A stretch of DNA of 64,000 nucleotides from Theobroma cacao. Its lineage: Eukaryota > Streptophyta > Magnoliopsida > Malvales > Malvaceae. The translations under genes and the position numbers were made by a program. Location: positions 33,219,379 through 33,283,378 of the forward strand of contig NC_030852.1 in NCBI RefSeq assembly GCF_000208745.1, written 5' to 3'. Under the pieces are notes generated by a model, which was not told the DNA's origin, did not search any database, and saw only the letters and a program-made list of their open reading frames with translations. Within the stretch, counting starts at the first letter, position 1, and each line of letters starts with the position of its first letter. Positions 1 to 12,235 of this stretch are shown here, piece by piece.

Positions 1-38
1 TTCTCTTTAACTAATATTCTTATATTTTGCTCAAACAG

Positions 39-520
39 GTATGGAGTATTTGCACAGAAGTGAAGCAAACAAGCAGCCCATAGTCCACCGCAACATATCT
101 GTCGAGAAAGTTTTCATTGACCAGCAATTCAACCCATTGATTGCAGACTCTGGTCTTCATAAGATTCTTGCTGACGACGTTGTCTACTCAACTCTGAAAG
201 TGAGTGCAGCCATGGGTTACCTAGCGCCAGAGTACATTACCACTGGCCGTTTTACAGAGAAGACTGACATATTTGCATTTGGAGTGATTATTCTCCAAAT
301 CCTGTCTGGTAAACTTCAACTGACAAGCTCAATGCGGTTGGGAGCGGAATCAAGCAAGTTCGAAGATTTTATTGACACAAATCTCAGAGGCGAATTTTCT
401 GAATCCATGGCAGCTAAGTTGGGGAAAATTGCACTTAGTTGCACCCATGAACACCCTGACGATAGACCAAGCATGGAGACAATAATTAAAGAGCTAAATG
501 ATTGCAACGTCAGTTCTTGA
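39..520 (+). CDS. LRR receptor-like kinase, last exon (5' part outside window)
   Basis: This is the 3' exon of a plant leucine-rich-repeat receptor-like kinase, covering the catalytic loop through to the C-terminus. A pyrimidine-rich tract and acceptor CAG at 36-38 open the exon; the first codon is split across the intron (Gly, then MEYLH). The stop TGA is at 518-520. Visible kinase parts are an MEYLH helix, a catalytic loop reading HRN where active kinases have HRD, DSG in place of DFG, then GYLAPEY, the subdomain IX segment around DIFAFGVIILQILSG, and a final DRPSM. The loss of the catalytic Asp suggests weak or no phosphotransfer. From memory, the At5g51560-like subfamily shares these substitutions, so they look like a family trait and not decay. 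The extracellular LRRs and membrane segment lie upstream of the window. Family assignment is firm; the exact orthologue is not. Confidence 0.85.
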
Positions 521-1744
521 TGAGCCTTTTCCCCAAATTGAAGAAGTGATGATGATGGGATCGAAGAGATTGCTGAAACTGCTTTTTGTTGGTTGTTATA
601 GATATTTTCACAGGGACTATGATGATTGAGGTGTGAAAAGATGGCAGTCTAATGTAAAGTGGAGTTGCAAAGGAAACCTTGGGAGGGGTTTCCCCCATCA
701 TTACTAGCAATAAAAAAGCCCTATGGAGAGGTGGGGAGAAATAACTTTCTAGTCCTACAATTTGGTACGTACACCAATTCGTATCTCCATGAGCATTTAC
801 ATTTGCAATCGCAATCGAGCGAGCAAAACAAGCCTCAAACCGCTGAACTGCTCCCCTAGGCATAGCAACAAGCATTTGAAAAGGATATTATGTTGTCTGG
901 AGATGTGATCGTTCAACATTGTAGTGCCTGCAAGCTTGTTTGAAGCTCGAATTCGCATTTTGGAAAATTACATATTAACCTCCCAAAAACAAATTGCTTC
1001 TTTGTAAGTAGAAACAAAGCTACGCTCGTCGTCTAGACCTATAATATACCATTTGTGGTCGCTTTAAACTTGGTTTCGTTACTAGTGTAAAGTTGTTTTT
1101 CTCTTCTGACACTCAACTTTCATTAAGGAGCTGGAATTTCACTATTTGTTCTGCCAAAGACGGACTTCAAGAAACCATATTCTCTTTTTCTCACAAATTC
1201 TCAACTGCGAATAAACAGCTTGGTAACAAACATCCTGATTATAACAAATTGAACGTAGGGTAGCTGTGTTGCACCATGATCCATAGAGAGGCAGACGATT
1301 TTTAAGAAAGTCATGGACATTGCGGATACAACATACGATGATTTCACATTTATTTCCTCACAGCAGGTATTATATAGTAGCGGATAAACAATGGTAATCA
1401 CCCGATTCCATAGTGTGGCAGTTCTTTCCTTTCTAGTTTGGATACCTATTCGCTCTCCAGCAAACAAGTTTTCTCCTGGACTATGATGAACTGATTATGG
1501 AGCATCAATGTACCACGATTGGAACCAACACCAGCCAAGTTTTCTCAAGGCACATTTTTAAGGCTTATGACGTTTCCCTTGGAGAACATCCTTTTATTTT
1601 TTTCTTTCTTTGGTGAGAACAAAAAAATGTAAACAAGTTAGCAGTTATAAAAGAAAGTTCCAACAAGTTGTACTGCTGCTTATAACCGTGTGAGGTGCCA
1701 AGCCAGGCCAACATCCGGAGGACTATCAAGGCATGCAAAGCAGT
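521..1744. other. Spacer between RLK and IBA57 (3' ends)
   Basis: The two flanking genes converge here, so this stretch holds both 3' untranslated regions. A minus-strand AATAAA (plus-strand tttatt at about 1593-1598), roughly 150 bases beyond the IBA57 stop, is a candidate polyadenylation signal for that gene. Short ORFs on both strands match nothing I recognise. No repeat or RNA gene was seen. Confidence 0.5.
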
Positions 1745-4021
1745 CTATGCAACGGCACTATGTTGTTGATGTTCTTGAAACCATTCTGTGGGCCACCAAT
1801 CTGGTCTAATGGCCTCCACCTTCACATCCTCCTGTCCTTGTAGTGTCAATGAGCCAAAACCTTTGAAGGCTTCATCCAGCCGCAAGACACCCATTCCACA
1901 AAAGCCAAGTGCAGTGATCACAGTCCCTGCCTTCTTACCGGAGGCAGTGTTAATCACTTCTGAACCAGGGGCAACTTTTCCCTCCACCTCTGAAATAACA
2001 GAAAGGTGTTAGTTGTGTTGTGCCAAGATAATTAACTTTATCAAAGCCCAGTGGAGGGAGGCTACCTTTTCCATTTTCGTCAAGAAACTTTAAAGGAAGC
2101 AAGCGCTTGCGAATAACCCCCCTGTGGTGTGTACGAGCTATGAGTTCTTGTCCCACATAGCACCCTTTATCAAAGCTGATTGCATTTAGGCCTGTGAAAT
2201 TGTATTCAAGTGGAATTGCCTCTCCTAAACAACATAACAAAAATGTCACAACAGAAAGACCAGACAAATAGATCTAAACTCTAAAAACAAAGGAGAAACA
2301 TCTCATAATAAATTGAAGAAAAACAATAAGATGAATAGCCAAGTTAAAAATAAAGTTAGAAAATGCAAGAAATATTCAAGAAACTTAAGTATACCATTAG
2401 CAACAAAGCAAACAGGCACCTTTTGGAATTTCAGTTGAGCCCTCTGCAACTCCCTTCTCTAATCTCCACAGAAGATAATTCTCTTCATCTGTTTCTTTAT
2501 CAGACTCAACTAAAGGTGCTGCAACAGACAAGAGAATATTAAATTTTGCAGTTTAAGCGACCAGAGGATTGCTGACTTCTATAGAAACAGTACATCTTAA
2601 ATTGATTCTTATCTCAAAGCCAATGATTTATGTTAAAAATGTAAATAAGAACACATTCTTCAGAAGCAACAAAGGTTTGGTTAACTCACGTGTTGTACCG
2701 GATGGAAAGATCCCCCTAAAACCTAGACAACCCAATCTGGGATCCTTAAACCATTGCCATCCAACATCATTGCCATGTGAAGCTGTTGTGCCAGAACCAT
2801 CAACACCAATTCCCCAACCAACAGAAGCAGCCTCTGGTTCTTCAACAGTTGGTGTCTTTCCAAACAGGTTCTGACCATACCTCTGCCAGCAAGAGAAGTC
2901 TTCTGCCACATTCTCAATTTCTACCTTAGACCTCAACCGGTATCTGCAACAGCAAATAGAGGAACGACTGTCAACAGAAATTTTAAAGTTTGCATTACTA
3001 TAAAAGAGAAACACACATCACCAGCTGGTATAATAGTCAATGCCTTAAACTAGCTGGTATAGTAGAAGAATGCCTTAGAGATGCAAGAACATTTTCAGAC
3101 TTACATATTCGACAAATCATTTTTAAAACAAAGGCAACACTACCAGAATTCATACTGATTGTGAATTTAACAAATAATAATACTCTGAGGAACTACAAAG
3201 CGATACAGACTGATAGCTTATCTGCTTTAGACCTCTCAGCCAAAAAATGTAGTAGTGATTCAAGCAAGTTATCAAACAGAATATCTAAAGTCGCAAGTAA
3301 GGCATTATACATGGCTGTTGAATGCCAACACTGAAATGCAGTCTATCCAGCAGAGGCTTATCAAAACGACACCCAAAGTAGCTACTAGAATTTGCAAACA
3401 CAAAAGAAAGCATTTTAAATAAAGCTAAAAACAACAGAAAAATTTAACCTGATTTTAATCAAAGAATGAGAGATCCTAAGTAATTCAAATGCACAAGCTA
3501 TACACAACAGAATATTATTCTCCCAAAATCAATAAAATTCCCAGTTACGATTAAAACGGTCCAATCTCTAAAAAAATGTAAACTAAAAGTACCCACTTCT
3601 TAAAAGTCGCCAACAACTCATCCAAGATCGAGCCATCGACATCAGCCAGAATCTCCACCGACCCACCAGACGCACGACCCGGACCCGACCCAGTCCTATC
3701 GAGCTTCTCTTCGGCGCGAGGCGGCCTATACAAGAACAAATCATACAAAAACCTTCCTTGAGGCGTCAAAAGAGCTGCATACATAGGAGGAACTACGACA
3801 GAGGCCACGTTTGTCGTAGGAACGGGGGAGTTATCTTCACGCGGGGGTTCACCGAATCGCCGAACATCGTTTGTTAAAAGACCCTGAAGGAATTTGATTG
3901 TTTCGGGTCCCGAGAACCGGATTACGGACCGCGATTTCAAGTGAGAGCAGAGAGGACCGGCGTTTTGGAGGTGGTGAAGGGAACGATGGCGGATGAGAAG
4001 AGAGGGTACGAAACGGCGCAT
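1745..4021 (-). CDS. IBA57: IBA57-like mitochondrial Fe-S cluster assembly factor (putative transferase, GcvT family)
   Basis: Five minus-strand exons: 4021-3597, 2943-2690, 2518-2420, 2224-2066 and 1989-1745. The phases close to 393 residues. The family helps assemble mitochondrial [4Fe-4S] clusters through a folate-binding, GcvT-like fold. The N-terminus is basic and hydroxylated ([18 protein letters not shown]) like a mitochondrial presequence. The diagnostic YgfZ/IBA57 motif KGCYVGQE is at residues 279-286, with the conserved Cys. [10 protein letters not shown] and [13 protein letters not shown] near the N-terminus and [11 protein letters not shown] near the C-terminus are also family blocks. 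The splice junctions give continuous conserved text, for example ATFKK joining [16 protein letters not shown]. The likely Arabidopsis counterpart is At4g12130. The start is the first ATG that gives the presequence. A CACGTG G-box at 4123-4128 lies about 100 bases upstream. Confidence 0.93.
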
Positions 4022-4122
4022 TTTGGTGTCGTTTCGCCGGTGGAGATTTGGGTTGTTTTTGTGGGGTTGAAGGAAAGGGAGATGTTTTGGGTGTTGGCAT
4101 GCGTGGCGAGTTGGGCTGGTGA

Positions 4123-4128
4123 CACGTG
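4123..4128. promoter_or_regulatory. G-box upstream of IBA57
   Basis: A palindromic CACGTG lies 102 bases upstream of the IBA57 start codon, within a GC-richer proximal promoter. bZIP and bHLH factors bind this core. Function here is inferred only from position and motif. Confidence 0.4.
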
Positions 4129-4492
4129 CGCTTCGGTCTAGCTTTTGGTTCTCGACACTGACACGTTGTTAAAGGGTAGACACACACAGATGTTGGATAA
4201 AATAATAAAATTGTTGAACAAGATTGAAACTGTTTTAATTTTGGGGATGAATGTGGGCTTTGAGTTGATGTTTAGATTGGGTCATAACCCGAAACAAAAT
4301 ATGGCTTTTGGATCATTGGTCTGGCCCACCCAAAAGTCATGACTCATTGGCATTAGGCAGCATTGCCTTTGGAAACATCATTTCATATTGCTCATTGTTT
4401 CTCTCTTGCATTCCAAAGCTAAAGTAAATGAATCATGAAATATTGCTTTAACTTTCATCCTTCGAAACTATATTATTTTTTCACCTCGAATG

Positions 4493-4513
4493 TATATATA
4501 TATATATATATAT
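4493..4513. repeat. (TA)n microsatellite
   Basis: About ten consecutive TA units in an AT-rich spacer; a simple sequence repeat with no gene overlap. Confidence 0.85.
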
Positions 4514-5445
4514 CTCATTAACCATAACTATAAAAATAATATTCATTTTTCTATTCCATTTTTTCTTTCAATTTTGTTTTTCATGAAAAATGGTGTGATT
4601 GAAGTAGATAGAGTATAACCAAAAAAAAAATTTGATCAAAGCATATACAAATTATTTTTCTAAGTTTAATAAAAAAAGAGAATTTGATCATGTAGAATGC
4701 AAAATACATATAAACATTTCACAAACATAAGACCCATATTCAGTTACATGTTCAAACCAAATTGGTTAATTTTAATTTCCTCTGAATTTCATTTTCTTCT
4801 AAGTTACGTAATGTTAAAAACTCTATTACTATAATCCAATATCAAAACAACCAAATTTTAATCTCATTTCCTTGAAGGAATAACAGTCCTTTCTCTTCTT
4901 TTATCGTTTTCTTCCCTTAAATAATAATTTTTATTAACATAATATATTAAAATTTTAAAACAAATATTTAATAATTTTTAATAAATATAAATTTAATTTA
5001 AAATCAATTAATAATAAGTGAAGAGATTTTTATTATATTTATATATCTCTAATATTTCTAATTTAACATGTGTGAGACAATCATTATATATATATGTATT
5101 ATAACAGGACTTATTCATTTTATTTTATAAGATGTGGACTAGAGTTATAAACAAGCAAGAGAGATGGAGAGTATGGTAAGAGATTTGAACCAAATTTTTT
5201 AAAATATAAAAACATATGCATTTAATTTTAAATCAAATAGTAAGAGGTTAGGGTTGATGATATAACAAACTATTAAAATTAGGTGATTATGTCCAGCCTA
5301 ATACTGAAATTAATTCTAATTTTAGGAAGTCCACGGTTTCGAGACAAAACAGCTATTGGATAATTCTTTAATTTTCAACAGATTCCATCTACATAAAAAA
5401 AAATAATTTCAACAATTAGCATTTGATTAGTAGGAGATTTGAAAA

Positions 5446-5760
5446 TTTGCAGAGACCTAGGCTCCGCCGCAAAAAATGGATTATGCTGATGCTTAAGCGG
5501 TCGAGTCACAGAATTCATCATGACTGGGGCAAAGATTATTCCTGCAAGTTGTTGTCCTGATAAACTAAAGTAAATATATATTTAATTTAATTAAGTGAAA
5601 TAAGAGGTTTACCTAATTTTGTTTTCATAGTGTTGGGGACTTTGGAGTTTGGATCACCACTTTACCTAATTTCTGATTTCTCATTTATCACTTTGAATTG
5701 AATCCAACTCCGTACCATTAAGTATTTTCTCATTTACCTAATTTTTTAGTAATAAAAAAT
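5446..5760. repeat. Diverged direct repeat, copy 1
   Basis: Short collinear blocks here recur in the same order at about 8880-9115: a GCTGATG block, then a block GGCAAAG..TT.TTC.TGCAAGTTG, then a GGGACTTTG block, and finally ACTCCGTACCATTA. Similarity is patchy, with gaps between blocks. This fits an old duplication or two remnants of one repeat family. No ORF is retained. Confidence 0.35.
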
Positions 5761-7699
5761 TGTGTGGTGATTATCTGCATGAACATGGCCAAGTAATAAT
5801 CACCCGCACTAGCTTCTATTGCTTGCAATAAATAATTATCAGTGCCAATCAACTTCATTTAATTAGGTAACCACTTGTTCGTTCCAAAAATTTGGACTCC
5901 AAGCTTAGTTTATTGAGTATTTATTAAAATTAATTAAGATTTTTTTATATTAAATACAGTAATAGACCATTAATACAATGAATTTTTATCATATTAAATA
6001 ATATTTTTTAATATGATAATTTAAAAATTTTAAAATACTCATTGAAATACTCAAAAATGAATATTTATAAAATTTTGACAAAACTATCTTTTTGTTGTTA
6101 CAGTAAAATTTTTATAAAATAATCCTCGATAAATTAATAATCTTGATTAAATAATATTTTTTTCGATCTCGACCTGAAACCAACATGATAAATTAATAAT
6201 TCGTTAAATTTAAAAAATAATACATTAAAAAAAAGATATTAGTCTCACTTGATATATAAATTAATAATATTTTCATACATCAAAATTTTATATATATATA
6301 CATGATTCAATTAAGAAGTTTTGTAAAATATGACTCTAATGTTATTTATTTCTCTTTGAAATTGATGTCCCTTAGATCTCATCTCTAATTTTTTTTAATG
6401 CATTAAGAAGTTCTGCTGTAGTGTTCTCTTATAACAAGAAAAAATTATGCAATATTATTGTTACTTTGAATATATATTTGCGCGAGATTAACTTCAATAT
6501 AGAACTATCATCTTCAATTTCATTTTCATTGTCATTTTTTATGACGTTCTCAATAATTTACTAGTTAAGAATAAGGATAATTTGTAATTCGATAATTAAG
6601 TAATATTCATATAATCAAAATATATAGCACTTAAATGTTTTGAAAAAACAAATTATCTTGATAAAATAATTTTTATTAAATAATTTATAAATTATTAATT
6701 TATCAATTAAATAATATATCAATTAATTAATTAATTTTAATTATCTAAAGAGTATTAATTTATAAAGATTTTACTGTATTTGAATTTTAAACTTTTAGAT
6801 TAAAAATCTCAAATTTAATTTCATTGCAATTATCTAATTTTGTTTTTTTTTTATCTCATCTTATCTAAATCTAACATGGAAAAAAAAACAAATTGAAGTG
6901 AACCTAATCAAACATCAAATGATCATAGATCATTTTTTTTTGGAAGGAAGATAATGGCCAACATGAATATTTTAGCATATCGGAATTGTCCCACTGTCTA
7001 GCGTAGCATTATCAAAGCTTTCATCTTGGAATCAATTAAGCTTTGCTCTGCGTAATGGTTGACGTAAAATCTCAAAAGAGTCAAGACGGGAGGAGGCCGA
7101 AGGCTTCAGCCTCAAGTTTCGTACGGTCTCTGTTTTCATACGGATGACGAAAGAACCTTTTTATGCATTTTGACTTTTGCTCAACCTCCTGGATTATTAA
7201 TCAAAATCAAAATTGATGGGCACTAAACAAAGAAAAGAAAGAAAGCAGAAGAAATTGAAAATTGGGAAAGAGACAATAAAATAATCATTGCGGAAAAAAG
7301 TAATTGTTGTTGTCTTCGTCGTCATCGTCGTCAGTGATGATCTCAAACAGAAGGGAGAAAATGAGAAGTTCTTTCTCTCTTTAATGTAAAATAATGATAA
7401 ATTTCGTAATCTTAAGTGCCTACTTCAAATTCTATGTTTCTCTCCTGCAACAAACATGTGCCGCACACTCCTAGTACCATATAAAGTATTTTTTTTAAAA
7501 AAATTAAATTATAAAAGTTTATATATAATTTATTTTTAAGATAAAATGAGCATTTTCAAAATCTTCGAAACATATTATATATATATTTTTCTAAATTATA
7601 TCATGTCACATGTGTTAAAAGAAATTAAAATGAGAGGCTAACTAGAGAGCATATGCCTTAGCAAATGAGGGAGTTCAACTTTAGTCTTCTGTTTTGAGA

Positions 7700-8142
7700 A
7701 CTTTTAGTTAGTAGGGAGGTACATGGGAGGTGGGTCACTTGTATTAAGCTGTTGGTGATGGAGTGGTATTTCGGGCAACCTGGAGAACTCTGAAAGGATC
7801 CTGGATGTGTACAGGGGAGTTTTTCAATCCTTTGATTGTTTTTCTAGTTTTGTTGGATTCTTCTGTGAATGATTGTGTTGATGTATAGGGGCCCTGCTTT
7901 TATTTTTGTTCCTAGTTTCCTCTGTGGGTGTGTGGCTAAGGTTGTGCTAACCTTACTGCTGGTTGGGGAGTGTAATGTGTTGTTTTTGGGGACACCTTGA
8001 GATAGCTAGGACCTGCAAACTGTTTTTTGATGTTATTTGCAGGGTGTTTTTTTTTGGGAGAGGAGGATGTTTCTTCCCTTCGTTTGATTGACAATTTAGC
8101 ATGAATTGAATAAAATTCAGCTTTTCAAAAAAAAAAAAAAAA
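7700..8142 (+). mobile_element. 5'-truncated LINE-like retroposon 3' end
   Basis: This GT-rich, non-coding stretch ends with AATAAA at about 8109-8114, a short linker and a 16-base poly(A) tail at 8127-8142. A GT-rich 3' UTR followed by poly(A) embedded in genomic DNA is typical of plant L1-type LINE ends and of other retroposed transcripts. The base composition differs sharply from the AT-rich flanks. No reverse-transcriptase text remains, so it would be a 5'-truncated, dead copy. The 5' boundary is not clear. A 9-base match (TCTAAATTA at 7590-7598 and 8146-8154) is a weak candidate target-site duplication, because three bases separate it from the tail. Confidence 0.55.
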
Positions 8143-8879
8143 TGATCTAAATTAAGATAAATTAGTTTCAATAATTTTATTTAAAATACTATTTTTTTGT
8201 AAATAATAATTTTAAAACTTAGATGAAAACTAAAACTCGTTCCCTCATTTCCATTCTCGTTCTCGCATCCGAGCATTTATCTCATTGATTAGTATATAAT
8301 CTTCTTACTTAAAGAACAAGATTCAAATCTTTCTCTCTCAATTATATATATAAAAAAAAAAAACTAAGACTCGTTCCCAACAGATTGAACTTATCTCCTC
8401 TCGACTTAGCTTTCTTTTTGGGTGTTGATATGTCTACAAATTATTAATCAAACAAGTTTGGATTCTCCTTCCATTGAAATGATAAAATACTTTATTATTC
8501 ATTCTTAATCTTCCACTCTTGTTAATAAATATGTGATAAGCATGGAACTTAAAATTAATCAGCAACAGGTAAAGTTTCAACCTAAGTATATAAATCAACA
8601 CAAAAGTTAGATTTAAAATAAAATAAAATAAAATAAACATTGTCATGTCATCCAAGATCAACTCAAATATCATATAGTAGAAATCATGCATGTGATTTAG
8701 TGCATGTTCACATATATTAGATAACACGATGCAAAAGACTTTAGAAAACTTTAATATTAACTTTCAATATATATACACACGCGAAAGTCCATAGTTTGGA
8801 TTAAAACCATCGGTGAAAATCAGCAGAAAAAATATTTGATTATTTCAAATTGTTTGATTTCAAGAAAGACTGTTGCCCT

Positions 8880-9115
8880 TTGAAGGAGAAAAAGAAATAA
8901 TTTTGCTGATGTTTTAGAGGGTGGCAAAGACATGTTACAGTCCATATTCAGTTATTGACTTGGCAAAGCTTGTTCATGCAAGTTGGTCAAAGCTATATCC
9001 AATCAATGTCCATCGAAATACGTTATTTACTATATTTGGGACTTTGCCTTAATCAATTCATCACCTAATTTTTTTGGTTATTCTGGTGGAAGCCGACTCC
9101 GTACCATTACCCAAC
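8880..9115. repeat. Diverged direct repeat, copy 2
   Basis: Partner of the 5446-5760 segment, sharing four short blocks in the same order, the clearest being ACTCCGTACCATTA and the GGCAAAG...TGCAAGTTG block. See that entry for the comparison and its limits. Confidence 0.35.
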
Positions 9116-9599
9116 AAAATTCCTGTGAGCTGTTTATAAATTATTGTGAGTTGACAAAAAACCATGAAAATGACCCAGTACGAATGGTCATATTAACATT
9201 TTTACTTATCTTTTAAAGCCATTTAATTAAAACTCACAATTTAGACAATCAAATAAAAATAATTATGATAATATACGTTATTTTTTGAGCTTTATATGTA
9301 TAAATAAGCGTCCAATAGTTTAGTGGACAAGACTTTATTTTATATTTATATTAAAGACATGGTAAAACTCTTTCTGTAACATCAATAGTAAAATACAAAT
9401 TTACAAATGTATTGATTTTTTTTAAATGATAAAACACATAATTTTATTTCTATAAATTGATCATGTTAATTATAATTTTATATTTTATCCTTTATTTTTA
9501 CTTATAATAACTATTTAAAAATGAAAAATTAATTAAACAAAAATTAAAATAAATTTAGTAATAATAAGTAATTTAAACTTTGAAATAAACTCAGCGGAT

Positions 9600-9960
9600 C
9601 ATATTTCTATTCAAATACAACGTGAAGTCTTTGTTTCTTCGTATATGGATCACCATGGCGTAGCCAAGCATATTTTCCACGGCTGCAGTAGAATGAGTTA
9701 CATTTTCCGACGTGGCAAACCAAGCGGGCCAAAATTAAAATGTTTAATGTGCGTGGTTCTGAGTCAAAATGAAGAGGCGCCGAGGGAGGGGATTGGTACG
9801 GCCGGTCTTTCTGTACATCACGGACAAGACATATGGGAACCCGTCTGCGTTTTGACTTTCGCCTTTGCCTTCTGGATGTTTCATCTGGACCCCACACATT
9901 CACCACACGCCCCCCTGCCCCTGCCTCAATATTCAATTTTTCTGTTTACCAAAATTGCAC
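9600..9960. promoter_or_regulatory. GC-richer island with ACGTGGC motif
   Basis: About 350 bases stand out as GC-richer than the surrounding desert. They contain ACGTGGC (ABRE core) at 9710-9716 and overlapping open frames on both strands with no family match. It could be a distal regulatory module, the start of an unannotated non-coding transcript, or a gene relic. No function is claimed. Confidence 0.3.
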
Positions 9961-12235
9961 TCCTTTTGACACTCATTTTACATTTAAACCTCTCACCTTC
10001 TACACTTTGAAAATTAAAACCATCAAGTTCGCAATTTTCATAAGTTCTATCCCTTCTTCTTATTAGAAAAAGGGTTTAGGGTAATAAAGTGAAAGTATAT
10101 TAAGATATCATTATTAATTACAATTGATCTAATCAATAAATTACTTCATATTAACAATAAGAAAATTTTTGACTTCGAATATTATTAATAGTAATTCTAT
10201 AATTTATGAATATTTCTACGTATGACATGCTGAAAAATTGTAAAAGGGTACAGTAGAGTTGACAATAATCTTAGAATCACATGAATGCGTGCTAGTGGCA
10301 CTGAAATCCACTCAACCCAAAAAAGATAGGAGTTGGGGAAACAGATGAAAACACCATAATGGCTCACCATATATTCATCTACCTTGAATGCTGCAAATGA
10401 GTCCATGATCATTGAACTTTAGTCTATACAACTTCAGGGAAGTTTATCCTTCTCATTATCTTTCAATTAAAATTATCCTCTTCAAGAAGAACCCCACTTC
10501 CAGCATAGAGCATATCTTTATCTTGACTTAACATAACAAATTCATAAAACATCATAAATTCATATCTAACTTCTCTTATAAAACCAATAACAATTACAAA
10601 TTTTTTCCCTAGACTCAGCTCCAGTTAGTCCCCCCACCCCAACAAGTAGTACTAGTATTTATACAAGAGTTAATTATGATTTATGAGCTTTCTCTTACAC
10701 CATGTTTAATATATATATATACACGTATATACTTAATATCCAGTGAATTTTGTGATTCTTTATTTACACGCTACGAATAAATTTTATTCTCACAAAAAAT
10801 TAGACTATTAATTTTATCTAGTAAAATTACAAAAATACTAATAAGTGTGAACAAATAGACTATTTATTAATTGATAATACTTGATAATTTTATTATGTAA
10901 AACCAGTAGTTTAATTCTTTATAGGAATGGAAGTTATTTACATAGTGTTAATTGATAAAAAAATATATTAATAAGGTGTTAATTGAAAAAAATTAAAAAA
11001 TATCATTTTAAAAAAGAAAAAACTATATATAAAAGGTGTCGATAGAATTTATTCTATACTTATTGTGAAACCTAATTTACCTAAGAAAGAAAAGAATTGG
11101 GTGCATGCATGTTTCTTTCGATTGTTTTGCGTGGCAGATGCGTTTGGAATAAAATCAAATATTCACACTATAACTTTGAGTCACATTGCCACAAAAATGC
11201 GGCAGCCATTATCTTCACATATGGAAGCAAAAGATTCGACAGACGCGGCCTTATTGCCTTTTCCTATTATGGGAAAGGAGGACACAAGTTACAAAGCTAG
11301 AAACCTAGTACAACATATATATCCTCAGTTCCTCCACAAATTAATTAAAAACAAAACTTAGTTTAATAGAAATAACATGTCATAACCCTTCACCAAAATT
11401 TTGGATGATGATGGTTGCATCATCAAATAATTTGATAGACGGTATGCAAATTATAAAATTTGACCACTCCTCCTAATTATATCCTTGATGAATGAGTATA
11501 TATAACATGATGTTCATATGAATTTCATGTGCATGATCATTAAAATTTATAATTGTGAACCTATAAGCACATTAATAAATCAAAAGTAAAAGAAAATTTT
11601 TATGATACTCAATTTATATCAATATGAATTGAATTTACATGTAAAATTTAAAAAGTGGATTAATTTAATTGAAAAAATGAAAAATGAGAGTGGAAGCATA
11701 ATCCTAAAACTTTAATTATAGTAAAAATTTACAAGAGGAAAGTAAATTGATCCAACAATAATCCAGGTTAGCATTAGCTTAAACTTTGAATAATTCCCCA
11801 AATAGGTGCAGTTGCGCGTAGATGCTTCGATCCCGTTCAAACAGTTATCTTAATTAGCAAGCTACCAAACCGGTAATAGGAGTGTAATAATTAGGAATTA
11901 TTCTAGGAAATTTCCGTGGACCACCTGGGTATTTGCAGAGAATTTATTAACGAAACTGACATTTGAGAGATTCCGAAAAACCGGACTGTTTCACATCAGT
12001 GCTGGAAACATTAGATTAATAGTAATCCATAGTAATCCTAATCCGCCACACGTAGGATTTGTCTGTCTGGGTCCATTGTCAACGGTCCAACACAAATCAG
12101 TTTTCAGGACATCTTTTTGTCTCGAATAAAAACCCAACGCCAACTGCTCTTCTCAGCTTGTCTACCAAGAAAAGCACAACTTGAAAACGGCCAGACTGAG
12201 AGACAGAGAGAAACGAAAGAAAACTGAAGTAAGAA

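Larger units (their letters stand above)
4129..7620. other. AT-rich gene desert upstream of IBA57
   Basis: This stretch has no ORF above about 65 codons and no conserved protein text. It is strongly AT-rich, with (TA)n at about 4493-4513 and many A or T runs. Two pieces are less AT-rich: about 5446-5760, which has a diverged partner at 8.8-9.1 kb, and about 6945-7150. No gene is supported. Confidence 0.5.
8150..12235. other. AT-rich spacer between retroposon and DUF1442 gene
   Basis: No protein-coding gene is visible. The spacer contains the second copy of a diverged repeat (about 8880-9115) and a GC-richer island (9600-9960) with an ACGTGGC motif. The last 250 bases, around 11.98-12.23 kb, look like the proximal promoter and leader of the DUF1442 gene. 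Short ORFs at 9607-10010 run on both strands and match nothing. Confidence 0.5.

Noticed and set aside
6200..6800. Very AT-rich stretch that could be a matrix-attachment region
   Set aside because: AT content alone is common across this spacer; no specific motif supports the call.
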